From NCBI GenBank assembly GCA_937958105.1, contig CALFXJ010000011.1, forward strand, positions 1 through 64,000: a stretch of DNA of 64,000 bases, in the 5' to 3' direction. This document shows positions 43,435 through 52,297 of the stretch, piece after piece. The notes under the pieces are model-generated. The model saw only the letters and a list, made by a program, of their open reading frames with translations. It was not told the origin of the DNA and searched no databases. Made by a program: the position numbers and the translations under genes. Within the stretch, counting starts at the first letter, position 1; each line of letters opens with the position of its first letter. This DNA comes from an uncultured Cellvibrio sp. Its GTDB lineage: Bacteria > Pseudomonadota > Gammaproteobacteria > Pseudomonadales > Cellvibrionaceae.

Positions 43435-44804
43435 CCATTCCTCATCTATGTGTGGTAGGCCATCCCAACAAAGGTAAATCCTCCATCGTCTCCACGCTGA
43501 CCGAGAATGACAGTGTGCGCATCGGCGCTGAGTCGGGTACCACCACCCATGCTGATACCTTCGACTTCATGCTCGACCGACAGGTTTTGCTGCGGCTGAC
43601 CGACACGCCGGGTTTCCAGCGCGCACGCCAGGTGCTGGGCTGGTTGCAAAGCGTTGAGACAGCTCCAGCCGCCCGCCCGGAGCGGGTAAGGCAGTTTCTG
43701 CGCGAGCCGGGACATGCCGAAAAATTCCCGGATGAAGTCGCGCTGCTCACTCCTGTCATGGCCGGCGCCGGTATCCTCTACGTCGTGGATGGCGCTCAAG
43801 CGGTCAGTCCCGCGGATGAAGCGGAGATGGAAATCCTGCGCTGGACCGGCCAGCCGCGCATGGCGGTCATCAATCCCATGGGTGAGCCCCGCGCGCTGGA
43901 TGAATGGCAGCGGACGCTGACGCAGTTTTTTCAGTGGGTGCGTATCTTTAATCCTCTGACTGCCAGTGTGCCCCAGCGCCTGACCCTCTTTCGCGCCATG
44001 GGTGAACTGCTGCCTGACTGGAGCAGGCCGATCAGTGAGCTGTGTACTGGCCTCGCAGCCCGGGATCGACAGCGCCTGCAGGACGTCAGCTTCAGCCTCG
44101 CCAGCTACTGGTGTGAACAGATGAGCCGTCGAGAGCCGGTCACCCTGCTGGATAAAAGTGGCTGGAGTCAGGCGGAGGAACGCCTGCGGCGCGCCTTGGA
44201 TGAGCAAGAACAGCAGTTTTTCCAGGACATCAGCCGCGCCTGGGGCCACAGGAGTTTTGTGCTGGAGCAGCACACGCAGTGGGACCTGGGCAGCGATACC
44301 CTCATGAACACTGAAACCTGGTATCTGTGGGGCTTAAAGCAGCGGGAGTTGTTGATTGTCAGTGGCGCTGCTGGCGCTGCGACAGGATTGATTCTGGATG
44401 CCGGTCTGGGAGGCAGCTCATTTCTGCTGGGTGCCCTGTCCGGCGGCGTGATCGGCTCGGTGAGTGGCTGGCTGGCGGCCCGTCAGCTGCCCGGTAAGCG
44501 GCTGGGCTGGCTGCCACTGACTCAACAGAAAGAATTTGCCGGTCCGGTGCAGCACCCGAACTTTCCTTTGGTGGTCATGGCCCGCGCCTTAACGGTTACC
44601 CGTCAGCTCTGGCACCGCCCCCACGCGGAGCGGGGCACGCTTGAGATTCGTACCAGCGCCACCGACTGGGCGCGGCAGGAGCAGGTGCAGCTGCTGCAGT
44701 GGGCCAAGGCCCTGCAGCAGGGCCAATGGAAAGCAAAACAGCAGGATGCACTGGTGAACTGGGTGATGGGCGAGTTACAGAAGGCGGTGGACGTGCCGGA
44801 ATAA
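43431..44804 (+). CDS. DUF3482 GTPase
   Basis: The 457-residue protein has an N-terminal Era/TrmE-like GTPase domain: G1 loop GHPNKGKSS (about 8-16), a switch region SGTTTHAD, G3 DTPGF, and VINPMG in place of the usual NKxD. The middle is helical. The C-terminal half contains two hydrophobic hairpins (LLIVSGAAGAATGLILDAG and SFLLGALSGGVIGSVSGWLA), typical of DUF3482 proteins that insert into the membrane. It is translationally coupled to the DUF2868 gene. A role in envelope or ion homeostasis is a guess only. Confidence 0.85.
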   Translation: MTIPHLCVVGHPNKGKSSIVSTLTENDSVRIGAESGTTTHADTFDFMLDRQVLLRLTDTPGFQRARQVLGWLQSVETAPAARPERVRQFLREPGHAEKFPDEVALLTPVMAGAGILYVVDGAQAVSPADEAEMEILRWTGQPRMAVINPMGEPRALDEWQRTLTQFFQWVRIFNPLTASVPQRLTLFRAMGELLPDWSRPISELCTGLAARDRQRLQDVSFSLASYWCEQMSRREPVTLLDKSGWSQAEERLRRALDEQEQQFFQDISRAWGHRSFVLEQHTQWDLGSDTLMNTETWYLWGLKQRELLIVSGAAGAATGLILDAGLGGSSFLLGALSGGVIGSVSGWLAARQLPGKRLGWLPLTQQKEFAGPVQHPNFPLVVMARALTVTRQLWHRPHAERGTLEIRTSATDWARQEQVQLLQWAKALQQGQWKAKQQDALVNWVMGELQKAVDVPE

Positions 44805-44812
44805 AATGCCGA

Positions 44813-45490
44813 TCAGTATTTGGGGTACAGCGTCTTCACGCCGCTCTGGGTTCCCAGCAGGAGCACATCCGCCGGACGGCGGGCAAAGAGACCATTGGTT
44901 ACCACGCCGGTAATCTGGTTGATCGCCGTTTCCAGTTCTTTGGGATTGAGGATCTGCAGGTTGTGGACGTCAAGGATCACGTTGCCGTTATCCGTTACCA
45001 CCCCTTCGCGGTAGACCGGATCGCCGCCCAGCTTGACCAGCTCCCGTGCCACATAGGAACGCGCCATGGGGATGACCTCCACCGGCAGGGGAAAGTTGCC
45101 GAGCACATCAACCCACTTGCTTTCGTCGGCGATGCAGACAAACTCTTTGGCAGTCGCCACCACGATTTTTTCGCGGGTCAGGGCCGCCCCGCCGCCTTTA
45201 ATCAGCTCCAGCTGTGCATTGCTTTCATCCGCGCCATCGACATAAACCACCAGCTGATGAACGCTGTTGAGGTCGAGCACTTCTATGCCGTGATTCTGCA
45301 GCCGCTTGGCTGAAGCGTCAGAGCTGGCCACCGCACCGGCAAAGCTGTCCTTGATATCGGCCAGGTAGTCAATGAAGTAGTTGGCCGTGGAGCCGGTGCC
45401 GACGCCGACGATGTCATCGGCATGAAGTTTCGGAGCAATGTAATCAACCGCCGCACGCGCGACGGCTTGTTTGAGTTCATCTTGTGTCAT
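44813..45490 (-). CDS. rpiA: Ribose-5-phosphate isomerase A
   Basis: The 225-residue protein interconverts ribose-5-phosphate and ribulose-5-phosphate in the pentose phosphate pathway. RpiA signatures are clear: VGVGTGSTANYFIDYL, AVASSDASAKRLQNHGIEVL, YVDGADESN with catalytic acids, KGGGAALTREKIV and FARRPADVLLLGTQSGVKTL. It is divergent from ilvA with a 134-base gap and converges on the GTPase gene. This divergent rpiA/ilvA arrangement is common in Gammaproteobacteria. Confidence 0.95.
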   Translation of the reverse strand: MTQDELKQAVARAAVDYIAPKLHADDIVGVGTGSTANYFIDYLADIKDSFAGAVASSDASAKRLQNHGIEVLDLNSVHQLVVYVDGADESNAQLELIKGGGAALTREKIVVATAKEFVCIADESKWVDVLGNFPLPVEVIPMARSYVARELVKLGGDPVYREGVVTDNGNVILDVHNLQILNPKELETAINQITGVVTNGLFARRPADVLLLGTQSGVKTLYPKY

Positions 45491-45624
45491 AAAAAATCCA
45501 TCGCCGAGGGTGAATCAAGTGAGGCGCATTATACGGTTTTTCATCGCGCCTAATGCGAGCTTCGACTAAATTGTTTACTATGCAGAACAGTTTTTCCTCT
45601 CTTCCTACCAGTAAGTTCTTTTCT

Positions 45625-47139
45625 ATGCCCGACACCTACATCAAACGCATCCTCAATGCCCGCATTTACGATCTGGCGGTGGAAACTCCGTTGGATGAAG
45701 CGCGCCTGCTGTCCCAGCGCACCAACAACAAAGTCCTGCTCAAACGCGAGGACTTGCAGCCGGTGTTTTCGTTCAAGCTGCGCGGCGCATACAACAAACT
45801 GCTGCAACTATCGCCCGAAGAGCGCGAGCGCGGCGTCATCTGCGCATCGGCGGGCAATCATGCTCAGGGGGTCGCGCTGGGCTCGCAACACCTGGGCATT
45901 AAAGCGACCATCGTGATGCCTCGCACCACCCCGCAGATTAAGGTGGATGCTGTGCGGGCACGGGGTGCGAAGGTAGTGCTGCACGGAGATAACTATGACG
46001 AAGCCTCGGCACATGCGAAGAAACTGGTAGAAGAAAAAGGGCTGACCTATGTGCACCCGTTCGACGATCCGGACGTGATCGCCGGTCAGGGAACCATCGG
46101 CCTGGAAATCCTGCGCCAGTACCATGGCAGGATTGATGCGATCTTTATCGCTGTCGGTGGCGGGGGCCTCTGCGCCGGTATTGCCTCTTACGTTAAGTTT
46201 GTGCGCCCCGACATCAAGATCATTGCAGTGGAGTCCGAAGAATCCGCCTGCCTGAAAACCGCACTTGAAAAGAAAAAACGCGTGATCCTTCCCACCGTCG
46301 GCATCTTCGCCGATGGTATCGCAGTGGCGCAGATTGGCGAAGAAACCTTCCGCGTCCTGCGCAAGACCGTGGACGATGTGATCACCGTCAGCGACGACGA
46401 GATCTGCGCGGGGATCAAAGACATATTCGAAGATACCCGCTCCATCGCTGAACCAGCCGGTGCGGTCAGCGTGGCGGGCATCAAGAAATATGTGGCCGAA
46501 CACCAGCTCAGCGGCCAGACCTTCGTGGCCATCGCCTGCGGCGCCAACATGAATTTTGACCGGCTGCGCTACATCTCCGAGCGTACGGAGATTGGCGAAC
46601 AGCGTGAAGCGATCCTGGCGGTCACTATCCCTGAGCGGCCGGGGGCGTACAAAGATTTCTCCAAGGCCCTGGGCAAGCGCAACATCACCGAATTCAATTA
46701 TCGGTATGCGGATAACCGTGAAGCCAAGATTTTTGTGGGGGTCCAGGTCAGCAGTGGCGGCCAGGACCGTCAGGAGCTGGTCGCCGACCTCAAACAGCAG
46801 GGCTACGCGGTTGTGGACATGACGGATAACGAGCTGGCTAAACTGCACATTCGCCACATGGTGGGGGGGCACTCCGCCAGCGTTACCGACGAAGTTGTCT
46901 ACCGGTTTGAATTTCCGGAGCGTCCCGGTGCACTGCATACCTTCCTCACCCGGCTGGCGGGGCGGTGGAACATCTCCATGTTCCATTACCGTAACCATGG
47001 CTCAGCCTCGGGGAGAGTTTTTGTCGGCATGCAGGTACCCAAGGCAGATCGCAGTGAAGTGAAAAAATTCCTCAGTGAACTGGGCTATCCCTACTGGGAC
47101 GAAACCAGCAACGAAGCCTATAAGTTCTTCCTCAGCTAA
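45625..47139 (+). CDS. ilvA: Threonine ammonia-lyase, biosynthetic
   Basis: I start at ATG 45625, which gives 504 residues, the usual length; earlier in-frame ATGs (45553, 45580) add sequence not found in the family. The enzyme deaminates threonine to 2-oxobutanoate, the first step to isoleucine, using pyridoxal phosphate. Visible features are the PLP lysine in FSFKLRGAYNKL, SAGNHAQGVALG, the phosphate-binding glycine loop VGGGGLCAGIAS, and two C-terminal ACT-like regulatory domains beginning REAILAVTIPERPGAYKDF and VYRFEFPERPGALHTFLTRL. These bind isoleucine (inhibitor) and valine. A GC-rich hairpin follows the stop. Confidence 0.95.
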   Translation: MPDTYIKRILNARIYDLAVETPLDEARLLSQRTNNKVLLKREDLQPVFSFKLRGAYNKLLQLSPEERERGVICASAGNHAQGVALGSQHLGIKATIVMPRTTPQIKVDAVRARGAKVVLHGDNYDEASAHAKKLVEEKGLTYVHPFDDPDVIAGQGTIGLEILRQYHGRIDAIFIAVGGGGLCAGIASYVKFVRPDIKIIAVESEESACLKTALEKKKRVILPTVGIFADGIAVAQIGEETFRVLRKTVDDVITVSDDEICAGIKDIFEDTRSIAEPAGAVSVAGIKKYVAEHQLSGQTFVAIACGANMNFDRLRYISERTEIGEQREAILAVTIPERPGAYKDFSKALGKRNITEFNYRYADNREAKIFVGVQVSSGGQDRQELVADLKQQGYAVVDMTDNELAKLHIRHMVGGHSASVTDEVVYRFEFPERPGALHTFLTRLAGRWNISMFHYRNHGSASGRVFVGMQVPKADRSEVKKFLSELGYPYWDETSNEAYKFFLS

Positions 47140-47146
47140 CCCCGGA

Positions 47147-47178
47147 GCCGCGCCTGGTCAGGCGCGGCAATCCTGTTT
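47147..47178 (+). terminator. Terminator after ilvA
   Basis: GCCGCGCCTG / CAGGCGCGGC is a near-perfect GC-rich stem (47147-47168). A loose T-rich stretch (CCTGTTTT) follows. Confidence 0.7.
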
Positions 47179-47323
47179 TACCTTTCTTTACCCCATCCTT
47201 GATTACGACCGGAAGCCTTTGCTGCACAGGGCTTTCCCGGTGGCAGGGTGCTCCCTGATTGTGCTTTCTGACAGGTGCCCTGGCTAAGATACTATTGGCC
47301 ACGAATAAAACTCGTGTACTCTA

Positions 47324-47335
47324 GACAACGTTGTC
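47324..47335. promoter_or_regulatory. Candidate GlcNAc-regulator operator upstream of the GH20 gene
   Basis: GACAACGTTGTC is a perfect 12-bp palindrome 120 bases before the GH20 start. It matches the core of the LacI-type NagR/NagQ box described for GlcNAc and chitin genes in Xanthomonas and Shewanella (GACARCGYTGTC). The rest of 47140-47454 shows no gene. Confidence 0.5.
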
Positions 47336-47454
47336 CATTGTGGGCGATAGTTACGGCGGTGGGCAATGATTCCCACGGTCTGCATACAGACGAAACATAA
47401 CGCGATTCCCGAGCAGCGCGTCGATGCTGCTCTACATATGGCGGGAGCATAATA

Positions 47455-50025
47455 ATGAGATGGGTAGTTGTATTTCTGGCGGGTGTCCTGAGCAGTGCGG
47501 CACTGGCCCAGGGCCTGAGTCAGCGACAGCTGGCGGAGTTCGCCCAAGGGACCGAGCTGCGCTTCGGTATCCAGAGCAATTATGATGAAGGTGGGGTAAA
47601 GGCCAGGCTGACATTGAACAACCGGTCGTCGGTCAGTCTGCCCAAAGGTGCAGGTGACTGGCGAATCTATTTTCATTCCGTGCGTAAGGTGGCGGACACC
47701 AGAGTCGCCGGCCTGAAGCTCACCCACATCCAGGGCGACCTGCATGAGCTGGCGCCCACCGCTGAGTTCAGCGGGCTGGCCAGCAAAGCGAGCCTCAGCA
47801 TTACCTATTCACCCTCATCACCGATGGTGAGCTACACCGACTTTATGCCGCGGGCCTTTATCTACCGTCCCGGCCTTCAGGCGGAGACATTTGCCAACAC
47901 GGACACCGAGGATATCAAGCAATTTGTTGATGCCTTCGAACGCCCCGAACAGCTGTTGCGCGCTGCAGACGATCTCTTTCCGGTAGCCACCGCCCAGTCG
48001 CGCTATCAGGCCAATCAGGCGGTCAATGGAATCTCATTCAACAGCAGTGAAGCGGCGCTGCGTATCATCCCGAAACCGCTGGATATGAAGGTGCGCAGCG
48101 GTTCCGTTACGCTTGATCAGCGGTGGCAGATTCGCTACGCCGGTCGCTTGACCAGTGAAGCCAGCTATCTCCAGGCACGCCTTAAGGAGGTGCTGGGGGT
48201 GGAGCTTGATACACAGGCGGATCATACAGCCGCCTCAGGCAAGATCATTGATCTGCAGGTTAATGCCGGCGATGCCAAAAAAAATGGTGTACCGGCCCAG
48301 CCGGAAAGTTACAGCCTCAGCATCACCGACGACAAAATCCTCATCAATGGCAGCGACAACGCCGGGGCCTTTTATGGCATCCAGAGCCTGTTGGGACTGT
48401 TACCGGCAGCTCCTGCCAGGAGCCTTTCGCTGCCGCTGCTTACCGTCGTCGACAGTCCGCGAGCCAGCTGGCGTGGTATGCACTACGACATGGGCCGCAA
48501 CTTTCACGGCAAAGAGGTCACCCTGCGTCTGATCGAGCAGATGGCCCGTTACAAGCTCAACAAGCTGCATCTGCATCTGACGGAAGATGAAGGCTGGCGG
48601 ATCGAGATTCCGGGGCTGCCGGAGCTGACGGAAATCGGCGCCTATCGCTGTTTTGACCCGGATGAGCAACGGTGTCTGCTGACCCAGCTGGGCACCGGGC
48701 CATCCAGAAACGGTTCCGGCAATGGCTACTACACCACTGAAGACTTTATCGAGATTCTCCAGTTTGCAGCGGCCCGCCATATCGAAGTGATCCCGGAGAT
48801 CGACATGCCCGGTCACGCCCGCGCAGCGGTCAAGGCAATGGAGGCACGCTACCGGAAATTGCTGGCCGCTGAGCGCAGGCCTGAGGCCGAACAGTATCTG
48901 CTGTCCGATCCGGATGACAAATCCAAGTACATCACGGTGCAGAACTATACGGACAATTCCATCAACGTCTGCCTGCCGTCCACTTACAACTTTGTCGATA
49001 AGATTATTTATGAACTGCAGCAGATGTATCGCAAGGCCGGCCTGAAGCTGGAAACCTTCCATATGGGGGGAGATGAGGTCGGGGCTGGTTCCTGGACGGC
49101 ATCGCCAGCCTGTGAAGCACTCTTCGCCAGTGAAGCGGGTGTCTCCGGCGTCGCTGATCTCAAACCTTATTTTGTGAGTCGTGTGGCGGCCCTGAGCAAC
49201 CAGCGCGGCCTGGCGCTGGCAGGCTGGGAAGACGGCCTGATGTACGACCCGACCAATACCTTCAACCGGGCGCAGTTCAATAACAAGCGAGTCATGGCCA
49301 ACGCCTGGGACAATATCTGGGAATGGGGTGTGGCGGACCGCGCGTACCGGCTGGCCAACGCGGGCTATGAAGTCATCATGTCCCATGCCACGCACCTCTA
49401 TTTTGACCATCCTTACGAGGTTCATCCGGAGGAGCGCGGATATTACTGGGCCGCGCGTTACACGGATACCGCCAAGGTTTTCGGCTACATGCCCGACAAT
49501 CTCTACGCTAACGCGGACACCACCCGGGCCGGTGCCCGGATCGAAAACCTTGAGGCCATGGTCGGGCGCGAATTACCCGCGCTGAAAAAGCCGGAAAATA
49601 TTCTCGGCATACAGGGGCAGGTGTGGACCGAAACCATCCGCACTGCTGATCAGCTTGAGGTGATGATCTACCCTCGCCTGGTAGCCCTTGCCGAAAGAGC
49701 CTGGCACAAGGCCCCATGGGAAGGTGATAAGCCGGATCTGACTCAACGCCAGCAGGAGTGGGCCAGATTTGCTCAGGCGCTGACCCTGAAAGAGCTGCCG
49801 AGGATGATTGCAGCAGGAGTCAAACTCCATCTGCCACCACCCGGAGCCATCAAAAAAGATGGTTTGCTCCACGCCAACACGGCATTTCCCGGACTGCGTA
49901 TCGAATACAGCCTCGATCAGGGTAAGAGCTGGAAGGTCTACGAAAAACCCGTGGCCGTTTCCTCGGACAAGATCCTGTTGCGGTCGCGCAGCCAGAACAT
50001 TGTCAGTCGTACCGCATCGCTGTAA
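47455..50025 (+). CDS. GH20 beta-N-acetylhexosaminidase (chitobiase type), secreted
   Basis: The 856-residue precursor has a Sec signal (cleavage after SSAALAQ). Residues about 25-160 match the CHB_HEX N-terminal carbohydrate-binding domain (GDWRIYFHSVRKV). A GH20b alpha/beta domain follows (GKIIDLQVN, ESYSLSITDDKILINGSD). The catalytic barrel shows RGMHYDMGRNFH, KLHLHLTEDEGWRIEIPGLP and the family signature HMGGDE, with catalytic pair Asp540-Glu541. The last 80 residues form the CHB_HEX_C Ig-like domain (FPGLRIEYSLDQGKSWKVYE). The enzyme releases GlcNAc from chitobiose in the periplasm by substrate-assisted catalysis. It belongs to chitin use, not the glucan locus, and the upstream palindrome supports GlcNAc control. 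Confidence 0.93.
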   Translation: MRWVVVFLAGVLSSAALAQGLSQRQLAEFAQGTELRFGIQSNYDEGGVKARLTLNNRSSVSLPKGAGDWRIYFHSVRKVADTRVAGLKLTHIQGDLHELAPTAEFSGLASKASLSITYSPSSPMVSYTDFMPRAFIYRPGLQAETFANTDTEDIKQFVDAFERPEQLLRAADDLFPVATAQSRYQANQAVNGISFNSSEAALRIIPKPLDMKVRSGSVTLDQRWQIRYAGRLTSEASYLQARLKEVLGVELDTQADHTAASGKIIDLQVNAGDAKKNGVPAQPESYSLSITDDKILINGSDNAGAFYGIQSLLGLLPAAPARSLSLPLLTVVDSPRASWRGMHYDMGRNFHGKEVTLRLIEQMARYKLNKLHLHLTEDEGWRIEIPGLPELTEIGAYRCFDPDEQRCLLTQLGTGPSRNGSGNGYYTTEDFIEILQFAAARHIEVIPEIDMPGHARAAVKAMEARYRKLLAAERRPEAEQYLLSDPDDKSKYITVQNYTDNSINVCLPSTYNFVDKIIYELQQMYRKAGLKLETFHMGGDEVGAGSWTASPACEALFASEAGVSGVADLKPYFVSRVAALSNQRGLALAGWEDGLMYDPTNTFNRAQFNNKRVMANAWDNIWEWGVADRAYRLANAGYEVIMSHATHLYFDHPYEVHPEERGYYWAARYTDTAKVFGYMPDNLYANADTTRAGARIENLEAMVGRELPALKKPENILGIQGQVWTETIRTADQLEVMIYPRLVALAERAWHKAPWEGDKPDLTQRQQEWARFAQALTLKELPRMIAAGVKLHLPPPGAIKKDGLLHANTAFPGLRIEYSLDQGKSWKVYEKPVAVSSDKILLRSRSQNIVSRTASL

Positions 50026-50051
50026 ATCCTCACCCGCTCTTCTTTTTCGAG

Positions 50052-50080
50052 AAAGCCAGGCAGAAATGCCTGGCTTTTTT
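50052..50080 (+). terminator. Rho-independent terminator after the GH20 gene
   Basis: AAAGCCAGGCA / TGCCTGGCTTT with a GAAA loop and a T6 tail. Confidence 0.92.
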
Positions 50081-50128
50081 GTTTTTCTCCTGGATTCAGT
50101 GTGGAGCGTTGCACAATTTAAAAAAATT

Positions 50129-50356
50129 ATGGAATTTTTTTACATAAAAACTGTTGTTAGCTGGACCCTGTGTCTATGCTTAATATCCATCCTCGCATCT
50201 CACGCGAGAGTGGCGATGTCAGTGACGCGGGCAGCAAGGTGTGGGGACGCAAATAAAAAGTCTTTTTTTTGCGTGAGTATGGATGCGCAGCATGGAGCTG
50301 AGTCAGTCCGCTGTAAACCTGTCTCACAGGATTTACCGCTTGGTCGTCAAGTCTAA
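50129..50356 (+). CDS. Doubtful small membrane or secreted ORF (75 aa)
   Basis: This frame starts MEFFYIKTVVSWTLCLCLIS and has one hydrophobic segment followed by a Cys-containing polar tail. No ribosome-binding site is visible and I know no relatives. It is listed because the 571-base gap 50026-50596 otherwise holds only this, the terminator and the 43-residue ORF. Confidence 0.2.
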   Translation: MEFFYIKTVVSWTLCLCLISILASHARVAMSVTRAARCGDANKKSFFCVSMDAQHGAESVRCKPVSQDLPLGRQV

Positions 50357-50395
50357 GTCTTGCCGTGAAAAAACTTTTTATTGATATCTCAAACT

Positions 50396-50527
50396 ATGAA
50401 AATCGATATTGTCAGTGGAGTCGTTCTTATCTTTTGTGTAGGTGTGTTTGCGAGTGCGTTGGCGTCGTCCGACCTGTTCAGGTCTTCTGATGCTCCGCCG
50501 GCAGTTACGGCACAAGTCAAAGAATAA
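50396..50527 (+). CDS. Possible 43-residue signal-bearing peptide
   Basis: ATG 50396 to TAA 50525-50527 encodes a peptide beginning MKIDIVSGVVLIFCVGVFAS. The hydrophobic segment ends ASALASS and could be a signal peptide or a single membrane anchor, with a short Pro/Ser tail. There is no good ribosome-binding site. Unknown family. Confidence 0.3.
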   Translation: MKIDIVSGVVLIFCVGVFASALASSDLFRSSDAPPAVTAQVKE

Positions 50528-50596
50528 ACCGCCGGTCCTGTCTTTTCCCGGAATTTACATGTCCGCTGTGTGGCTAACGGGCAGGAGTCCTGGTGC

Positions 50597-51202
50597 TCAG
50601 GCGTTACCGCAGAGAATCATCTCCCGGTCTGTGGCAATACCATAAAGGGGGACATCCCAGCTTGCTGTTTCCAGCTGATCCACTTCCTGGCAGGCGTGTG
50701 CCAGACCAAACAGATAGGGTTTTCCCTTGCTTTTCTGCTGTTTGAAGGCAAAGGTGTAGTCGTAGAAACCCGCACCCATCCCCAGCCGCGCTCCGCTGCG
50801 GTCAAATCCCACCAGAGGCAACAGCACCATATCCAGCAGATGCGCCGGCAGGCGATGATTCTGGAAGGGGTCCGGCTCCGCTATTCCAAAACGGTTCGGT
50901 TTGAGCGGTATGTCCGGGTCAAAGCGGACAAACCACAACTGATTTGTTTTATCCGGTCGCAATACGGGCAGGTAACACGTCTTGTTCATCTTCCACAGCT
51001 GCCGGGCCACCGGTGCCGGATCAATCTCGCCATCCGCCGCTATATAAAGCGCAACGTGCTGGCTGCGCATGAACAGGGGCTGTTTCATGAGCTGGCGAAG
51101 CAGGCCAGCTGAAGCCTGTTGCTGCTGCAGGGGAGAAAGCGCCTGGCGACGGGCACGGAGCTGCTTACGTAATTCGGCACGGGAGGGAGAAGGAAGGGTC
51201 AT
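50597..51202 (-). CDS. fau: 5-formyltetrahydrofolate cyclo-ligase
   Basis: The start at ATG 51202 gives 201 residues, the normal size; the frame extends upstream into the 6S RNA gene without meaning. The enzyme converts 5-formyl-THF to 5,10-methenyl-THF using ATP. Family motifs are present: ELRKQLRARRQALSPLQQQQ with the ATP-binding basic residues, VALYIAADGEID, CYLPVL, DMVLLPLVGFDRSGARLGMG and GAGFYDYTF. It lies directly downstream of zapA and 6S RNA on the minus strand, as in Escherichia coli and its relatives, and is probably partly co-transcribed with the 6S RNA. Confidence 0.93.
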   Translation of the reverse strand: MTLPSPSRAELRKQLRARRQALSPLQQQQASAGLLRQLMKQPLFMRSQHVALYIAADGEIDPAPVARQLWKMNKTCYLPVLRPDKTNQLWFVRFDPDIPLKPNRFGIAEPDPFQNHRLPAHLLDMVLLPLVGFDRSGARLGMGAGFYDYTFAFKQQKSKGKPYLFGLAHACQEVDQLETASWDVPLYGIATDREMILCGNA

Positions 51203-51236
51203 CGGCGGCCTTGTCGGAGGAGATAACGCAGATGTA

Positions 51237-51418
51237 GAGAAAGATGCCCCGGAAATGCCGCTACCAAGCTGGCCTTGAACCCAATGGTTCAAGGTGGCGA
51301 TACCTGTGGTTCATTAGGCTTTCCGTCAAGCGGACATGCACACCGAACACAACGAGATATTGCCGGTTACACACTTATCGGCTCAAGGACATGTCGGTTG
51401 GCAAACATCCCAGGGCAG
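51237..51418 (-). ncRNA. ssrS: 6S RNA
   Basis: Read on the minus strand, the zapA-fau gap holds a 6S-like RNA of about 182 bases. The conserved terminal arm CCTTGAACC...GGTTCAAGG is at 51294-51273. The 5' strand CTCTGCCCTGGGATG can pair with the 3' strand CATTTCCGGGGC to close the long helix. The segment GAGCCGATA and the AAGCCT motif also match the E. coli molecule. A TATAAT box lies at 51429-51424, six bases before the proposed 5' end. 6S RNA mimics an open promoter and sequesters sigma-70 RNA polymerase in stationary phase. Ends are approximate. Confidence 0.92.
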
Positions 51419-51527
51419 AGGCGATTATAACCCGGGACCCCGGGCTGATCGCAAATACATTTATGAATGAGGTTGATGGGTCCTGGTAAGGAAAAGCAAT
51501 GGAACTTTTTGAAAAATCAGGGAAAAA

Positions 51528-51821
51528 TCAGCTGAGACTGTTGAGTGTGCGCTCGATCTTGTCGCTGAGGCGCTGCAGATCGGCCTTGTCGGTGGAGGAG
51601 GTGGCGCCGCCGGCGCGTGCCTGGAGAAGTTCGTGGCTCAGGTTGAGAGCCGCCATGACGGCAATGCGTTCGAGACCGATGACGGCCCCGGTGTTTCTGA
51701 TGGCTTTCATCCGCTCATCCAGCATCTGTGCGGATTGCTGCAATGCCTGACGTTCTTCGCGCGGACAGGCAACCTGGTATTCCTTGTCGAGGATCTTCAC
51801 AAAAACGGTTTCGTTGCTCAC
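51528..51821 (-). CDS. zapA: Cell division protein ZapA
   Basis: The 97-residue protein has the ZapA fold: an N-terminal beta region (VFVKILDKEYQVACPREERQ), the LDERMKAIRNTG segment, GLERIAVMAALNLSHELLQ and a C-terminal coiled coil (DLQRLSDKIERTLNSL). ZapA binds FtsZ in the cytoplasm and promotes bundling of protofilaments at the division ring. It lies 30 bases after the TIGR02449 gene, and 6S RNA follows. Confidence 0.93.
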   Translation of the reverse strand: MSNETVFVKILDKEYQVACPREERQALQQSAQMLDERMKAIRNTGAVIGLERIAVMAALNLSHELLQARAGGATSSTDKADLQRLSDKIERTLNSLS

Positions 51822-51851
51822 TCAGTAAATTCTCCGCTCGTTACGTACCGC

Positions 51852-52058
51852 TTATTCAGTATCCAGGCTTTTAAGGTGGGCGATCATGGCTTCAACCCGG
51901 CTGCGGGCCAGTTCATTCTTTTCAATCAGCCGCTCACGCTCGCGCTGCCATTCGCTTTCGCGCGCTTTCAACTGGGCATTTTCCTGTTGCAGCCGGTTGC
52001 ACAACAGAATCAGGCGATCCAGTTTGGTTTCCAGTGAGAGTAGAAGATCGTCAGACAT
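51852..52058 (-). CDS. TIGR02449 family coiled-coil protein (ZapB-like)
   Basis: The 68-residue protein is a single continuous coiled coil from about residue 8 to 64, with heptad leucines in LETKLDRLILLCNRLQQENA and a charged middle SEWQRERERLIEKNE. It matches the small family encoded immediately upstream of zapA in many Gammaproteobacteria that lack a typical separate zapB. A role as a ZapA partner at the division ring is inferred from position and structure. Confidence 0.87.
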   Translation of the reverse strand: MSDDLLLSLETKLDRLILLCNRLQQENAQLKARESEWQRERERLIEKNELARSRVEAMIAHLKSLDTE

Positions 52059-52297
52059 GGTTTAGTGGCCAATAATGATGCAGCAGCTACTATATTGCGC
52101 CCTCTGCAGGTGGTCAATGATTGCGCGCCGGTTATTCGGACTAATTCAAGTAGTTTCGAGAAGATGGTGTTAACGTATGAATAACAGAATAGTTTTTCAT
52201 TTCCTTCAGCGTCTGTTGAGGGGCGCACCCAAGAAGTCTCCCCCCGGTCCTTAGATGAATCGTGATAGCATTTGGCGATTGTTCAAGAGAGTGTGTC

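Noticed and set aside
45808..46998. 396-codon minus-strand frame inside ilvA
   Set aside because: It mirrors ilvA codons; no signal, motif or start context supports it.
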